64,000 bases of DNA from Ruminococcoides sp052118065 (lineage in GTDB: Bacteria > Bacillota > Clostridia > Oscillospirales > Acutalibacteraceae): contig JBQKHY010000005.1 of NCBI GenBank assembly GCA_052118065.1, forward strand, positions 52,300-116,299. The letters run 5' to 3'. Numbering within the stretch: the first letter of the stretch is position 1; each line of letters starts with the position of its first letter. Positions 41,173-50,019 of this stretch are shown piece after piece. The position numbers were made by a program, and so were the translations under genes. Under the pieces are notes generated by a model, which saw only the letters and a program-made list of their open reading frames with translations, searched no databases and was not told the origin of the DNA.

Positions 41173-41201
41173 TTTACAAAAATAAATACCTATGGTATAA
41201 T
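41173..41201 (+). promoter_or_regulatory. Promoter of the SseB-like/redox-protein operon
   Basis: TTTACA (41173-41178), 17-bp spacer, perfect TATAAT (41196-41201). Confidence 0.7.
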
Positions 41202-41231
41202 TTACATATCAACTATAAAGGAATTGATAAA

Positions 41232-42473
41232 ATGATAAGTAACGAAAGAATACAAGAGCTAATCAAGGCTTTTTTTGAAGACCATGACCATGGCAGAGAA
41301 GCAATGCAAAATGCAACTGTTGCTGAAAATATCTGCTTTATAGATTATCTTGAAGAACATTGCATCCCTAAAGCAAAGGAAATCAACAACGAAGATGACC
41401 TTAAAATGTTTACAGAATATGTTATCCATTTCCGTATGCTGACTTTAGAGAAAATCTTAAATCTTGATAAAATGTGGATTGTAGTTTCACATGGCACAAG
41501 CCACTTCTATGCACACGACAAGGATGCTATTGTACTTGTTGATACAAGTGGTGCAGATTACCTAATCGGCAACCTTGCCGAACAGAATTTTGATGTTGAA
41601 ATTCGTGAAATTACCGGTGAGGACTTTATTGCACTTGTTGAAGATATGCAAAGACTTGGTTTCCAGAATATTCAGTTTACTGATGGCAGACTAAGACCAC
41701 TAGTTATCCCAAGGGATACTATCTTTAAAGCTGAAAAAAGTGAAACAACCATCAACCCTGACCTTTACATAGAGTCACTGATTTTCCTACAGCATGTTGC
41801 AAAGTTCCGTAAGGAAGACAAGAACATTGCAGTACAAGAAAACAGTCCACTAACTTTAGCACTACAGAAAGCAACACTACTTGTACCTGCTATTGTACAA
41901 AGCAGAGACGGTGACCAAATGCAAGTTAAGTATCCTTTCCTAAATACAAATGTTGAAGGTCAGAAGATTTTGCCTGTACTGACAGACCATAAGGAATATG
42001 ATTACTTTATAAACACACCACTTATGAAGGACTATGCATCCCTTGATGATGACAAGAAGGTATGTATTGAGCTTTCATTTGTAGAGGTTTACCGTATCTT
42101 CAAGACAGATGATTTATTTGCAATTGCAATTAACCCTGTAGGCATTAACCTAGTTATTAACAGAGATGTTATGGGTGTTGCAACTAAGAACATTGAACTT
42201 CATAACAACCCTAACATTCTTGTTGAGAGAAACGGTGAAGAGGTTGATTATGATGACAATGAAGAAGTAGAAGAAGAAGCACCTTCAAACAGATATAAGG
42301 ATGAAGAAACATCTGACCTAAGAAAGAAAGTTCTTGAACACTTTATCGAAACTCAGAAAGGTGTTATTGAAAAGCACAAGGATGACACTTCAGAAGAAGG
42401 TCAAGAAAAGCTAAAGAAAGCTCAGCAGAAACTTGCTGAATTTGAGAAACAGTTGGAGGTTTTAAATGACTAA
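41232..42473 (+). CDS. SseB-like domain protein
   Basis: 413 residues, cytoplasmic. Residues ~205-325 form an SseB N-terminal-like domain: LTLALQKATLLVPAIVQSRD, YPFLNTNVEGQKILPVLTDH, YDYFINTPL, AIAINPVGINLVINRDV. Residues ~60-170 are a second alpha/beta region possibly of related fold (WIVVSHGTSHFYAHDKDAIV). The C-terminus (~335-413) is an acidic stretch and a coiled coil (KLKKAQQKLAEFEKQLEVL). SseB-like proteins are named for enhanced serine sensitivity in E. coli; no reaction is known. Overlaps the next gene by 8 bp. Confidence 0.72.
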   Translation: MISNERIQELIKAFFEDHDHGREAMQNATVAENICFIDYLEEHCIPKAKEINNEDDLKMFTEYVIHFRMLTLEKILNLDKMWIVVSHGTSHFYAHDKDAIVLVDTSGADYLIGNLAEQNFDVEIREITGEDFIALVEDMQRLGFQNIQFTDGRLRPLVIPRDTIFKAEKSETTINPDLYIESLIFLQHVAKFRKEDKNIAVQENSPLTLALQKATLLVPAIVQSRDGDQMQVKYPFLNTNVEGQKILPVLTDHKEYDYFINTPLMKDYASLDDDKKVCIELSFVEVYRIFKTDDLFAIAINPVGINLVINRDVMGVATKNIELHNNPNILVERNGEEVDYDDNEEVEEEAPSNRYKDEETSDLRKKVLEHFIETQKGVIEKHKDDTSEEGQEKLKKAQQKLAEFEKQLEVLND

Positions 42474-42918
42474 AGGTGAAAAGGCTGAATCCTTGTTTAA
42501 AGAAGGTTACAACTGCTCCCAATCAGTAGCTATGGCATTTGCCGATGAGCTAAACATTCCAAGTGATGTTGTGGCAATGTCTGTTTCAGGCTTTGGTGGT
42601 GGGATGGGAAGAATGAGAGAAGTTTGTGGTTGTGTCAGCGGTATGGTATATGTGCTAAGTATTCTATACGGTTATAGCGACCCAAAGGACTTTCAAACTA
42701 AGAAAGAACTGTACCAAAGAATCAATGAGGTTGCCGACAAATACAAAGAGATTAACGGTTCTATTATTTGTAAGGAACTTTTAGGGCTTGTAAAGAAAGA
42801 CGGTATTGTTCCTGAGAAAAGAACTGATGAATATTACAAGAAAAGACCTTGTTCCGAACTTTGTAAAATTGCCGGTAATATTTTGGAAGAATATTTAAAT
42901 TCTCATCCATATAAATAA
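42466..42918 (+). CDS. C_GCAxxG_C_C-family putative redox protein
   Basis: 150 residues. The family's cysteine pattern is present: GYNCSQSV (Cys17), CGCVSGM (Cys54, Cys56; the usual GCA reads GCV), SIICKELLG and RPCSELC. These conserved cysteines suggest redox or metal-cofactor chemistry; the family is common in anaerobes and lacks a proven activity. AGTTGGAGG within the end of the SseB-like gene serves as ribosome binding site, so the two are translationally coupled. Confidence 0.88.
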   Translation: MTKGEKAESLFKEGYNCSQSVAMAFADELNIPSDVVAMSVSGFGGGMGRMREVCGCVSGMVYVLSILYGYSDPKDFQTKKELYQRINEVADKYKEINGSIICKELLGLVKKDGIVPEKRTDEYYKKRPCSELCKIAGNILEEYLNSHPYK

Positions 42919-42935
42919 AATTTAATTTTAACATT

Positions 42936-42971
42936 AAAAAGACTGTTGTAGAGCATACAACAGTCTTTTTT
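42936..42971 (+). terminator. Terminator of the SseB-like operon
   Basis: AAGACTGTTGTA(G) / (C)ATACAACAGTCTT followed by a T run. Confidence 0.92.
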
Positions 42972-42983
42972 TATCTTCACAAA

Positions 42984-43018
42984 GTAAAAACCGATTAACT
43001 CATTGAGCTAATCGGTTA
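42984..43018 (-). terminator. Terminator of the 43024-44223 lipoprotein gene
   Basis: AACCGATTA / TAATCGGTT stem extended by AGCT/ACT pairing; U tract in the minus direction. Confidence 0.85.
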
Positions 43019-43023
43019 ATTTT

Positions 43024-44223
43024 TTACTTTACTTCAGTATATTTATATTCTGAATCGTAAGTCATATTCTTTTTAACTTGCTTATATGTACTTCCACTGG
43101 TTGTTGATACATACATTGAATAAGAAGTAGCCTTAGCCAATTTATTATCATCAGCAACCATTAGATAACCACCACTAACATAAGCACCTAGATAAACTGT
43201 AAATGTTTTTGTTGAGCCTTTCTTAACTTTCTTAGAATAGCCTGTATCAATAACCTTTGCAGTTATCTGTCTGGAGTAAACAACACCGTATCTACAATCA
43301 CCTTTACCATCATATTCTTTGTAACCATAGATACCGTTTACCTTCTTATAGTCACCTAACTTTGTAACCTTAAGCTTAGCAAACATATAGTCATTGTCAC
43401 TGATATTTAGGTCATAACCCTTCTCTGTGTCACCTACTTCAACATCGGTATCGTTCTTGATTTTATCAAATAAAATTTCATCAATATCAGAAGTATCAAC
43501 ACCATCAAGTGTCTTAGGAACTGTACCTAAACCGGAAATTGTAATTTCCTTTTTAGCAGTAGTACCGTCTTTGTCTTCGCTATCCTTTAGTACTGCATCA
43601 TTGTCGTACATAGTAGCTTCAACAGTAACCTTATCACCATTCTTTAGGTTGTATGATGGGTTAAACAGATAGTAAATCTTTGCGTTACTCTTGCCATTTT
43701 CAACTCTACCGTCACCGTCTAAGCCACTGACTTTTAGTTCAAAATGTTCATCATCAAATGGGTCAATAATTTCCTTTTCTTCAAGGCCACTTACTTTGAA
43801 AGAAAATTCATCTGACTTTATGTTTACACCAAAGTTCTTTAACTTATCTTCATCATACTTAGCCTTTACTGTGATAGTATCGCCATTTTTGATTTTACCG
43901 TCATTACCTTTAACCAGAGAAAATGTGATATTGTTTAGAGCGTTTTTTGTTTCGGTAAGTTCAGCAATTTTCTCTGAATATTCCTTATACTTACTGTCGC
44001 TTTTGTCGGTAATATCACTTCTTTTCTCTGCAATTTCATCTCTCTCATCTTCGCATTTTTGGTAATCAGCCTTTGAATTTAATGTTGCTGTACCACTAAA
44101 TCCATCAAACTGAACATACTTAGATAAATCAACATCATAAGCATTTTTACCACAACCTGTTGCAAACACCAAAGAAGATAAAACCACAAGACCGCAAATA
44201 ATTACGCTGATTGTTCTCTTCAT
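43024..44223 (-). CDS. Large lipoprotein with Ig-like repeat segments
   Basis: 399 residues. Lipobox FATGC with Cys24 after a good signal peptide. A short coiled coil (~50-90; KCEDERDEIAEKRSDITDKS) follows, then three beta-rich segments sharing NGDTITVKAKYDEDKLKNFG / KNGDKVTVEATMYDND-type strands and a closing VSGLEEKEIIDPFDD / VSGLDGDG / ISGLGTVPKTLDGVD linker. The last ~100 residues are separate (YGVVYSRQITAKVIDTGY). The pattern is like Clostridia lipoproteins of unknown use. Anchored outside the membrane. No enzymatic motif. Single gene. Confidence 0.72.
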   Translation of the reverse strand: MKRTISVIICGLVVLSSLVFATGCGKNAYDVDLSKYVQFDGFSGTATLNSKADYQKCEDERDEIAEKRSDITDKSDSKYKEYSEKIAELTETKNALNNITFSLVKGNDGKIKNGDTITVKAKYDEDKLKNFGVNIKSDEFSFKVSGLEEKEIIDPFDDEHFELKVSGLDGDGRVENGKSNAKIYYLFNPSYNLKNGDKVTVEATMYDNDAVLKDSEDKDGTTAKKEITISGLGTVPKTLDGVDTSDIDEILFDKIKNDTDVEVGDTEKGYDLNISDNDYMFAKLKVTKLGDYKKVNGIYGYKEYDGKGDCRYGVVYSRQITAKVIDTGYSKKVKKGSTKTFTVYLGAYVSGGYLMVADDNKLAKATSYSMYVSTTSGSTYKQVKKNMTYDSEYKYTEVK

Positions 44224-44256
44224 TTCTTGTCCTCAGTTCTTTTTTCTTTTTATATA

Positions 44257-44742
44257 TTATTTGTTAAGAATAGAGTTAATAAGTCCACCCTTAGCAATAA
44301 TATTCTGGATAAATTCAGGGAATGGTTCTGCCTGATATGTTTTGCCTGTTGTATCGTTAGTGATAACACCTGTATCAAAGTTTACAGAAACAGTATCTCC
44401 ATCCTTAATATCCTTAGCAGCTTCTTCACATTCAAGAATTGGAAGACCGATGTTAATAGAATTACGATAGAAAATTCTTGCAAATGTTGATGCAATAACA
44501 CAGCTGACACCTGAAGCCTTAATAGCAATTGGAGCATGTTCTCTTGAAGAACCACAGCCAAAGTTCTTTTCGGCAACCATAATGTCACCTTGCTTTACAT
44601 TCTTAACAAAGTCTTTATCAATATCTTCCATACAGTGAGCAGCAAGTTCACTATGAGAAGAAGTGTTTAAATATCTAGCTGGGATAATAACATCAGTATC
44701 TACATTATCACCAAACTTATGTACTGTACCATGTGCGTTCAT
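44257..44742 (-). CDS. leuD: 3-isopropylmalate dehydratase small subunit
   Basis: 161 residues, the short archaeal/clostridial LeuD type. The swivelling-domain signatures are KFGDNVDTDVIIPARYLNTS, GDIMVAEKNFGCGSSREHAP and IFYRNSINIGLPILECEEAA. With LeuC it isomerises 2- to 3-isopropylmalate in leucine synthesis, although this subfamily also includes homoaconitase and methylaspartate-type relatives. It follows leuC by 18 bp, with AGGAGG before its ATG. No other leu genes are in the window. Confidence 0.93.
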   Translation of the reverse strand: MNAHGTVHKFGDNVDTDVIIPARYLNTSSHSELAAHCMEDIDKDFVKNVKQGDIMVAEKNFGCGSSREHAPIAIKASGVSCVIASTFARIFYRNSINIGLPILECEEAAKDIKDGDTVSVNFDTGVITNDTTGKTYQAEPFPEFIQNIIAKGGLINSILNK

Positions 44743-44760
44743 AGTAATAAAACCTCCTAA

Positions 44761-46026
44761 TTAAAGTTTTTCCGGATCTGTAATGTAGCCCTTAACAGCT
44801 GATGCTGCAGCCACTGCAGGAGAAGCAAGGTAAACCTCACTGTCAACATGACCCATACGACCAACAAAGTTTCTGTTTGTTGTTGAAATAGCCTTTTCAC
44901 CGGCAGCCAAAATACCCATATGACCACCTAGACAAGGACCACAAGTTGGAGTTGAAACAACTGCACCTGCGTCAATAAATATATCGAATAGACCTTCGTG
45001 CATAGCGTCTTTCCAAATCTGCTGAGTACCTGGGAAGATGATACATCTTACACCCTTAGCAATCTTCTTGCCCTTTAGTACATTAGCAGCAGCTCTTAAG
45101 TCGCTAAGTCTACCATTTGTACAAGAACCGATAACACACTGGTCAATCTTAACTTCTGTTTCACCGATTTCATCAACAGTCTTTGTGTTTTCAGGTAGGT
45201 GAGGGAATGCTACTGTTGGACGAAGTGTTGATAGGTCAATAACATATGTTTCATCATATTCAGCATCTTCATCGGCAGTATATTCTACAGGAGTACCCTG
45301 GAATCTACCGTTGCAATATTCTCTTGTAATATCATCAACAGGGAAGATACCGTTCTTTGCACCGGCTTCAATAGCCATATTTGCAATACATAGTCTGTCA
45401 TCCATATTTAGATGCTTAATACCTTCACCACAGAATTCCATTGACTTGTATAATGCACCGTCAACACCAATCATACCGATAATGTGTAGGATAACATCCT
45501 TACCACTAACATAACCCTGAGGTTCACCAACAAGTTCAAACTTAATAGCTGATGGTACTTTAAACCAAGCCTTACCTGAAATCATACCGGCACACATATC
45601 TGTTGAACCAACACCTGTTGAGAAAGCACCTAAAGCACCGTATGTACATGTGTGAGAGTCAGCACCGATACATAGTGAACCGGGACCTACTAAACCGATT
45701 TCAGGAAGTAAGGCATGTTCAATACCCATCTGACCTACATCTCTATAATTCTTAATATCATACTTGTCAGCGAACTGACGAGAAATCTTTACCTGTTCTG
45801 CTGCTTTAATATCCTTGTTAGGAGTAAAGTGGTCCATAATCATTGCAATTTTTGTGTTATCAAAAACAGAGTCAGCACCGTTTTCTTCAAAAACATTGAT
45901 AGCAACCGGACAAGTAACATCGTTACCAAGTACAAGGTCCAAATTTGCCTCAATTAGCTGTCCTGCTTTAACCTCAGAAAGTCCTGCATGTGCTGCTAAG
46001 ATTTTCTGTGTCATTGTCATACCCAT
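44761..46026 (-). CDS. leuC: 3-isopropylmalate dehydratase large subunit
   Basis: 421 residues from ATG 46026 (AAAGGAAG upstream; an in-frame ATG eight codons earlier has no better site). Aconitase-type: GADSHTCTYGALGAFSTGVG, cluster cysteines in VIGSCTNGR and TPTCGPCLGGH, and the final RNFVGRMGH. The 4Fe-4S cluster is the catalytic centre. Length and motifs fit the clostridial/archaeal LeuC clade. Forms a heterodimer with the downstream LeuD. Confidence 0.95.
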   Translation of the reverse strand: MGMTMTQKILAAHAGLSEVKAGQLIEANLDLVLGNDVTCPVAINVFEENGADSVFDNTKIAMIMDHFTPNKDIKAAEQVKISRQFADKYDIKNYRDVGQMGIEHALLPEIGLVGPGSLCIGADSHTCTYGALGAFSTGVGSTDMCAGMISGKAWFKVPSAIKFELVGEPQGYVSGKDVILHIIGMIGVDGALYKSMEFCGEGIKHLNMDDRLCIANMAIEAGAKNGIFPVDDITREYCNGRFQGTPVEYTADEDAEYDETYVIDLSTLRPTVAFPHLPENTKTVDEIGETEVKIDQCVIGSCTNGRLSDLRAAANVLKGKKIAKGVRCIIFPGTQQIWKDAMHEGLFDIFIDAGAVVSTPTCGPCLGGHMGILAAGEKAISTTNRNFVGRMGHVDSEVYLASPAVAAASAVKGYITDPEKL

Positions 46027-46130
46027 TACAATCTTCCTTTCTGTTTTCATAGTGTATAAAATAACATCATAATTGTATCACTTATTGCCATTTAATTCAA
46101 GTCTTTAACATAGCAATAATATTTATGCAA

Positions 46131-46158
46131 CAAAAAAGAGGCTATGAAAAGCCTCTTT
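46131..46158 (-). terminator. Terminator of the 46172-46990 gene
   Basis: AAAGAGGCT / AGCCTCTTT with an A tract on the left (U tract in the minus direction). Confidence 0.9.
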
Positions 46159-46171
46159 CTAATAGTAATTA

Positions 46172-46990
46172 TTACTTAAAGTATCTATCAACAGTTTTTG
46201 TTAAACTGTCGTCAAGTTCATAATACTTACTGTCAACAACTCTAATATACTTTTTGTTCTTATCCTTAGGGAATAGTTTAACCTGACTTGTTACCAATTC
46301 ATCATCACTTGTACCCCAGAAAGTACAATTTTGTTTTGTATCAATTTTATCCACATAGCTGATTTTATCCTTATCAACTTCCTTGTAGTTATCCATTGAA
46401 ATTACTTTTTCAAAAAGGCTTGTGCTTATATCCGACTCATTAGTTGACATTTTCTTATCTTTAGTGTCAAATACTGCACCACACTTAAAGTTGTCATAAT
46501 CGGTATATTTTTCTTCAAAACTTTTTTCACTATCTTCTTCAACAAAGATAACACCGGAAATGTTAGTGTTTAGTGATACCAACACTTTGTATTCACTATA
46601 ACCTTTTAAAGTATTTAAATCACTTGCACCGGAGATTACACCCTCAGCTTTTGATAATTTATAATCATTGTTTCCGTTATAAGTAAAATCGGTTTTCACA
46701 TACATTTTGCCGTCACATATAGCCTTACTGTCACTTTTCATAGTTGAAAGAATTGTACCCACACCACTTGTTGTACCTGTAACTAACATTGCAATTAAAG
46801 ACACAACAGTAATTGCCAAACCAATACCACCTACTACATAACCGGACTTACCACCATGTTTAGGTGCAATAGATTTCTTTCTTTTTTTTAGCATCAAAAA
46901 TACGAACCAAATTATAATACCGATAACCAGTAGAATAATACCTAGCAGAATACCACCGGTTACAGATGTTGCTGTAGATAGATTCATCAT
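46172..46990 (-). CDS. Two-helix membrane protein with a large extracytoplasmic domain
   Basis: 272 residues. Transmembrane segments at ~10-33 and ~50-72 flank a basic loop (KKRKKSIAPKHGGKSG), so both the N-terminus and the ~200-residue C-terminal domain should face outside. That domain is rich in Lys/Asp/Ser strands (YSEYKVLVSLNTNISGVIFV) and has two Cys, without a recognisable family. GGGAG precedes an ATG-ATG pair. It lies upstream of the divergent cls gene. Function unknown. Confidence 0.68.
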   Translation of the reverse strand: MMNLSTATSVTGGILLGIILLVIGIIIWFVFLMLKKRKKSIAPKHGGKSGYVVGGIGLAITVVSLIAMLVTGTTSGVGTILSTMKSDSKAICDGKMYVKTDFTYNGNNDYKLSKAEGVISGASDLNTLKGYSEYKVLVSLNTNISGVIFVEEDSEKSFEEKYTDYDNFKCGAVFDTKDKKMSTNESDISTSLFEKVISMDNYKEVDKDKISYVDKIDTKQNCTFWGTSDDELVTSQVKLFPKDKNKKYIRVVDSKYYELDDSLTKTVDRYFK

Positions 46991-47077
46991 AAACTCCCTT
47001 ATAGTTAATTTACTTTCATTATAAGTGAAGTCACAAAAATAGTCAATAAACAGTGGTTTTATTATGCTTATTCACTG

Positions 47078-47106
47078 TTGATTAGTTAAACACTATTTGT
47101 TATAAT
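47078..47106 (+). promoter_or_regulatory. Promoter of cls
   Basis: TTGATT (47078-47083), 17-bp spacer, perfect TATAAT (47101-47106), 31 bp before the start. Confidence 0.8.
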
Positions 47107-47137
47107 ACTGATTAACATTAGATATTAAGGAGTTCTT

Positions 47138-48676
47138 ATGAAATTTCTAAACAAAATTTTCTCAAGAGTTTTCATAATCGGATTTATTATTTTTATTCAA
47201 GCAGTATTTCTATTGTTTTTAATGTTTGAGTTCCAACTTGCTTTTAAGATAGTAAGGGTACTTTTAATTTTAATCACAATTTCTCAGATTGTTTCTATCA
47301 TTAATTCCAACAAAAATACTGCCTACAAAATGGCTTGGATTATCCCTATGGTTGCATTGCCTACCTTTGGTGGTATGGTATATTTTGTTGCAGGTGGCAA
47401 AAGACCAGGTAGATTTTTGCGAAAAAGAATGGATAAAAGTGAAAGTCATTCTCAGAAGTTTAAACCTGATTGCAGTGTTACTCTTTATGAAATTGAAAAG
47501 CAAGACCTATGTATGAAAAATATTTTCGGTTACATAGATAGGATGGGTTATCCTGTATATAAGAAAAGTGATGTTTGTTACTATCCGCTTGGTGAATATA
47601 ATTTTCCTGTTATGTTGGAAGAATTACGAAATGCAAAGCATTATATTTTCTTAGAATATTTCATTATTGCCGATGGATATATGTGGAACAGTATCCTTGA
47701 TATTCTAAAGGATAAGGCATCTCGTGGTTTAGATGTTAGATTAATTTATGATGATGTTGGATGTATTTCACTTTTACCAAACAACTACCCAAAAACTTTA
47801 GAAAGTTACGGTATTAAGTGCATTAAGTTCAATCCCTTTAGACCTGTGCTTTCATCAGTAGCCAACAATCGTGACCACAGAAAAATTATGGTTATTGACG
47901 GTCATACTGGCTTTACCGGTGGTATTAATTTAGCTGATGAATACATTAACAGAATAGAAAGATTCGGTCATTGGAAAGATGATGGCATTATGCTGAAAGG
48001 TGACGCTGTGTGGAATTTAACAGAAATGTTCTTATCCACATGGAATGCACTAAGGCGAACAGATTGGGATTTTTCTCCTTATTTCCCTGACAGATATATT
48101 GATGAAATTTCTGTTATGCCACAAGGTGACGGTTATATTTGTCCTTATGGTGACACACCACTTGATGATGAACCTACTTCCGAAAATGTTTATTTATCCA
48201 TAATCAACAAAGCCCAAAAGTATATTTACATTACAACACCGTATCTAATCATCAGTGCTGAAATGACAAGGGCATTAACCTTAGCAGCTAAAAGAGGTGT
48301 TGATGTAAGAATCATAACACCGGGTATACCGGACAAAAAGACAGTTTTCCAAGCTACAAGGTCATATTATCCTGCACTTATTCGAAACGGTGTCAAGATT
48401 TACGAATATTCAAAAGGTTTTGTACACTGCAAAAATGTTGTAGCAGATGATGAAATTGCAACAGTAGGCACAGTAAACTTTGACTTTAGAAGTCTTTACT
48501 TGCACTTTGAAAACGGCTGTCTGTTCTACAAATCATCAATAGTAGACCAAGTTAAAGAGGATTTCCTAGATACTCAACAATACGGCAACCAGATTGTTCT
48601 GGAAGAAAACTTAAATGTAGGTTTCTTCCGTAGAATTTATTATGCAGTTTTACGATTATTCTCACCATTAATGTAA
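47138..48676 (+). CDS. cls: Cardiolipin synthase (phospholipase D type)
   Basis: 512 residues. Two N-terminal transmembrane helices (~10-32, ~36-58) and the PLDNc-like segment (MVALPTFGGMVYFVAGGKRP) precede two HKD motifs: His247 in DHRKIMVIDGHTGFTGGINL and His430 in VHCKNVVADDEIATVGTVNF. Joins two phosphatidylglycerols into cardiolipin at the membrane. Both catalytic motifs are intact. Single gene with promoter and terminator, near the other lipid genes at 50610-53248. Confidence 0.96.
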   Translation: MKFLNKIFSRVFIIGFIIFIQAVFLLFLMFEFQLAFKIVRVLLILITISQIVSIINSNKNTAYKMAWIIPMVALPTFGGMVYFVAGGKRPGRFLRKRMDKSESHSQKFKPDCSVTLYEIEKQDLCMKNIFGYIDRMGYPVYKKSDVCYYPLGEYNFPVMLEELRNAKHYIFLEYFIIADGYMWNSILDILKDKASRGLDVRLIYDDVGCISLLPNNYPKTLESYGIKCIKFNPFRPVLSSVANNRDHRKIMVIDGHTGFTGGINLADEYINRIERFGHWKDDGIMLKGDAVWNLTEMFLSTWNALRRTDWDFSPYFPDRYIDEISVMPQGDGYICPYGDTPLDDEPTSENVYLSIINKAQKYIYITTPYLIISAEMTRALTLAAKRGVDVRIITPGIPDKKTVFQATRSYYPALIRNGVKIYEYSKGFVHCKNVVADDEIATVGTVNFDFRSLYLHFENGCLFYKSSIVDQVKEDFLDTQQYGNQIVLEENLNVGFFRRIYYAVLRLFSPLM

Positions 48677-48680
48677 AATT

Positions 48681-48720
48681 AAGGTAGTTGGTTATTTTGT
48701 ATAACTTACTACCTTTTATT
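48681..48720 (+). terminator. Terminator of cls
   Basis: AAGGTAGT / ACTACCTT with a 19-base loop that contains a weak internal stem; followed by TTATTTTA. Confidence 0.75.
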
Positions 48721-48810
48721 TTATGCAAATCTACAAAATCTAATTTAAAACAAAAAAATCATTTTAATTTATGCTATAATGAAATTGACAAAATCTAGGA
48801 GGATAATTTT

Positions 48811-49620
48811 ATGAAATTTAAAAGAATTTTTTCTATTACTCTTATTGTTGCATTGATTTTATCAATAGCATCAATTAATACAGTAATGGCAAGTAACACA
48901 GTACCAACATTGGCTTCTCAAAATTCACAATCTTCAGTTGGATATGATGAAAATGTAAAAATTAAAGTTGGTCATTCTAAGCAACTGATTATGGGAATGA
49001 GCGATATTACCAAATGGACAACATCTAACAAAAACATTGTACAAGTTAGTAGTACAGGTATTATTACCGGTATAAATGCAGGTAAAGCTACTGTCACTGC
49101 AACTAACAAGTACAAATTTAGCCGTAAATGTAATGTTGTTGTCACTAAGTCTAACGACTCACAATCAACAATCGGTTATGACGAAAAGCTATCAATAAAG
49201 GCAGGAAAATCAGTAACTCCTTCAATGGGTATGAACAACATTAAAAAGTGGACTTCATCAAACACAAAAATTGCAAAAGTCAATAAAAAGGGTGTTGTTA
49301 TAGCTTTACAAAAAGGTAAAACAACTATAACTGCTATCAATAAAAATGGTTTCAGTAGAAGTTGTGTATTGACAGTTACCACATCACCAAAATTAAGCAA
49401 AACAAATATTGTTGTTAATAAAGGCAAATGTGCTAATATTAAGATTCTTGGTAAAGCTAAATTAATAAACAATAAGTACACAAATTCTAAAAGTGCTAAA
49501 ATCATTTCTTCTTCTAAAACCTCTAACTTAAAAGTGAAAGGCATCAGAAAAGGAAAATCAACACTAAAAATTAAAGTAAATGGTGTAAAAAGCATTAATC
49601 TATCTGTTACTGTAAAATAA
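48811..49620 (+). CDS. Secreted protein with two Big2-type Ig-like domains and a shared C-terminal module
   Basis: 269 residues. Signal peptide to about residue 27. Two tandem Ig-like repeats (~43-113 and ~118-192) share SVGYDENVKIKVGHSK / TIGYDEKLSIKAGKS, WTTSNKNIVQVSSTG / WTSSNTKIAKVNKKG and GKATVTATNK / GKTTITAINK. The last ~75 residues (LSKTNIVVNKGKCANIKILG, LKVKGIRKGKSTLKIKVNG) match the final module of the 3081-4889 protein. It is small and has no anchor. Probably exported and bound to the surface by the Ig-like domains. A perfect AGGAGG precedes the ATG. Function unknown. Confidence 0.78.
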   Translation: MKFKRIFSITLIVALILSIASINTVMASNTVPTLASQNSQSSVGYDENVKIKVGHSKQLIMGMSDITKWTTSNKNIVQVSSTGIITGINAGKATVTATNKYKFSRKCNVVVTKSNDSQSTIGYDEKLSIKAGKSVTPSMGMNNIKKWTSSNTKIAKVNKKGVVIALQKGKTTITAINKNGFSRSCVLTVTTSPKLSKTNIVVNKGKCANIKILGKAKLINNKYTNSKSAKIISSSKTSNLKVKGIRKGKSTLKIKVNGVKSINLSVTVK

Positions 49621-49628
49621 AAGATGAA

Positions 49629-49693
49629 AAGCAAATAGCTAAATATAAATAGCTATTTGCTTTTTTTCAAAATAGCTATTTGCTTTTTTTCAA
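49629..49693 (+). terminator. Terminator with a tandemly duplicated 3' arm
   Basis: AAGCAAATAGCT pairs with AGCTATTTGCTT, followed by TTTTT. The 3' arm plus T run is repeated as an exact 23-bp tandem copy (49648-49670 and 49671-49693). Confidence 0.85.
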
Positions 49694-49755
49694 ATAACAC
49701 TTGATTTTTTCTTGTATTAATGATATATTATTTTTGTTATGTAAATTTTATATTT

Positions 49756-49831
49756 GCTGATATAGCTCAGTAGGTAGAGCACTTCCATGGTAAGGAAGAG
49801 GTCATCGGTTCAAGCCCGATTATCAGCTCCA
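49756..49831 (+). tRNA. tRNA-Thr (GGT)
   Basis: 76 nt with encoded CCA. Acceptor GCTGATA / TATCAGC, anticodon loop ATGGTAA giving GGT, T loop TTCAAGC. All four arms pair. It reads ACC/ACT codons. It stands alone, followed by its own terminator. Confidence 0.96.
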
Positions 49832-49833
49832 TA

Positions 49834-49880
49834 AAAAGCCCATTAGTAAGCCACTTTCGGTTGCTAGTGGGTTTTGTTTT
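49834..49880 (+). terminator. Terminator of tRNA-Thr
   Basis: AAGCCCATTAGTAA / TTGCTAGTGGGTTTT, paired with G-U and one mismatch, followed by GTTTTG. Confidence 0.8.
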
Positions 49881-50019
49881 GCAAAAATATTTAGTAATGT
49901 GATTTTTATATTTTAATTTTGTTTGTGTGTAGAGGAAATTTCCCACTACAAATTAGGGTTTGTAGAGTTAGAATTCACCTTGTTTTGTGGTAGATATTTA
50001 GAATTAGCAGAGACTAATC
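49881..50019. other. Intergenic spacer related to the window's right end
   Basis: No ORF or RNA signal. It contains TACAAATTAGGGTTTGTAG, similar to TATAAATTAGGATTTGTAG near 63888-63906, and both spacers lead into a CCTCCC-containing repeat element. The two probably belong to one dispersed intergenic repeat family. Confidence 0.45.

Noticed and set aside
43427..44065. Long plus-strand open frames opposite the lipoprotein gene
   Set aside because: Ser/Leu/Phe-rich, low complexity, no ribosome binding site; mirror frames of a Lys/Asp/Glu-rich coding strand.
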